Below, one piece after another: positions 63,226 to 64,000 of a DNA stretch of 64,000 nucleotides. The first letter of the stretch is position 1, and the number at the start of each line of letters is the position of its first letter. The DNA lies in NCBI RefSeq assembly GCF_900113735.1, contig NZ_FOQM01000002.1, forward strand, positions 1-64,000, written 5' to 3'. The stretch comes from Bradyrhizobium sp. Gha (GTDB lineage: Bacteria; Pseudomonadota; Alphaproteobacteria; Rhizobiales; Xanthobacteraceae). A model generated the notes under the pieces. That model saw only the letters and a program-made list of their open reading frames with translations, was not told where the DNA came from and did no database searches. The translations under genes and the position numbers were made by a program.

Positions 63226-64000
63226 GTGCATGCCTCTGCGAATGATCCTCGCGTCGGTGCTCGTCGAAATCGCGCCGGCAAGAGCCGCGCTGGCCTTCTC
63301 GTCGTGCTGCTCGCCGAATATCCCTTCAACACCGGCATCGCACAGGCGCAGACGACCCTGCCGCCGGTGACTGTGGATGCGCCGGCGCAGCGGCCGAAGC
63401 CGGCGCGCGCTTCAGGGCAATCTCAACGCCGCACCCAGGCTGTGCGCCGGAGCTCAATTGCCGGGCTGCCCGCAGCCCCGATCCCGTCTGAGCGTGCGGC
63501 GGCTGAGGCCGCCGCGCAACAAGCCGCAAAGCTCGGCTATCGCGCGATGCCGAGCGCGTCCACGTTGCGCTCGGGCGCATCGCCGCTCGACACCTCGCAA
63601 TCGGTCAACGTCGTGCCCGCCCCGGTGTTGAAGGACCAACTGCCGCGCAATATCGACGATGCGCTGGTCAACATCAGCGGCATCACCCAGACCAATACAC
63701 TCGCAGGCACCCAGGATGCGGTGATCCGCCGCGGCTTCGGTGACAATAGGGATGGCTCGATCATGCGCAACGGCATGCCGCTGGTGCAGGGTCGGAGCCT
63801 GAACGCGGCCGTCGACAGCGTCGAGGTGCTGAAGGGGCCGGCATCGCTGCTCTACGGCATCATGGATCCCGGCGGCGTCGTCAACACCATCAGCAAGCGT
63901 CCGGAGCTTTACCAGCACGGCTCGGTCACGCTGCTGGGCTCGACCTACGCCAACAGCCGCAACGGTGCCGACGGCACTCTTGATGTCACTGGTCCGATCG
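63226..64000 (+). CDS. TonB-dependent outer-membrane receptor, N-terminal part
   Basis: The frame runs past the window end, so only about 258 residues are seen. A basic n-region and hydrophobic stretch (AGLLVVLLAEYPFNTGIAQA) serve as signal peptide; LPPVTVDAP is the TonB box; after a variable Ala/Arg linker comes the plug domain (SVNVVPAPVLKDQLPRNIDD, AVIRRGFGDNRDGSIMRNGM, VEVLKGPASLLYGIMDPGG, VNTISKRP). This is the siderophore-receptor subfamily (FhuA/FpvA-like). The start is a guess: GTG at 63226 or TTG at 63220; no ATG fits. Confidence 0.88.
   Translation, partial: MHASANDPRVGARRNRAGKSRAGLLVVLLAEYPFNTGIAQAQTTLPPVTVDAPAQRPKPARASGQSQRRTQAVRRSSIAGLPAAPIPSERAAAEAAAQQAAKLGYRAMPSASTLRSGASPLDTSQSVNVVPAPVLKDQLPRNIDDALVNISGITQTNTLAGTQDAVIRRGFGDNRDGSIMRNGMPLVQGRSLNAAVDSVEVLKGPASLLYGIMDPGGVVNTISKRPELYQHGSVTLLGSTYANSRNGADGTLDVTGPI

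Overview
The window is GC-rich chromosomal DNA from an alphaproteobacterium of the order Hyphomicrobiales, most probably Bradyrhizobium or a close relative. The reasons are gene order (SRP RNA-dnaX-ybaB-recR; def-fmt-truA next to dapE-dapD; rpmH-rnpA-yidC-engB-argB), product sequences, and many short structured intergenic repeats of the kind common in Bradyrhizobium genomes. This assignment comes from recognition, not from a database search.

Layout. 0-8.3 kb: the end of a phosphomannomutase/phosphoglucomutase gene, an Lrp regulator, a PfkB kinase, NudC and a HIT protein, then a tightly overlapping operon of an amino-acid-type ABC transporter, a degenerate SDR protein and an enolase-superfamily enzyme. 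8.4-28.8 kb: a housekeeping block holding SRP RNA, dnaX, ybaB, recR, an AmpG-like permease, rmuC, def, fmt, truA, dapE, dapD, argB, engB, yidC, rnpA and rpmH, with a divergent histidine kinase. Six copies of a 101-103 bp repeat and several other palindromic repeats lie between these genes; two direct copies bracket a small GIY-YIG nuclease gene.

29.0-36.2 kb: a likely genomic island of lower GC, starting at a tRNA-Arg(ACG). It holds an integrase remnant, a resolvase-type serine recombinase with res-like half-sites, a two-domain protein with a nucleoside-deoxyribosyltransferase/TIR-like C-terminus (a candidate defence effector), and a closely packed set of methyltransferase, acetyltransferase, M20 amidohydrolase and LysE-type exporter. 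This is the best place to look for an undescribed system.

36.2-48.6 kb: tannase/feruloyl esterase, a CruF-like membrane protein, a chemoreceptor, a NagZ-like hexosaminidase, an MFS transporter divergent from a TetR regulator across a long palindrome, two small proteins, and a multi-GAF histidine kinase with a single-domain response regulator. 48.8-54.1 kb: accessory DNA rich in small genes (DUF1330, CsbD, a serine hydrolase, and a run of tiny minus-strand genes whose ribosome binding site lies in a hairpin). 54.5-64 kb: an LLM oxidoreductase, a YgiQ-type radical SAM protein, a GntR regulator with an FAD-linked 2-hydroxyacid oxidase divergent from a DapA-family lyase, an MFS transporter preceded by a truncated MarR-like gene, and the start of a TonB-dependent receptor cut by the window end.
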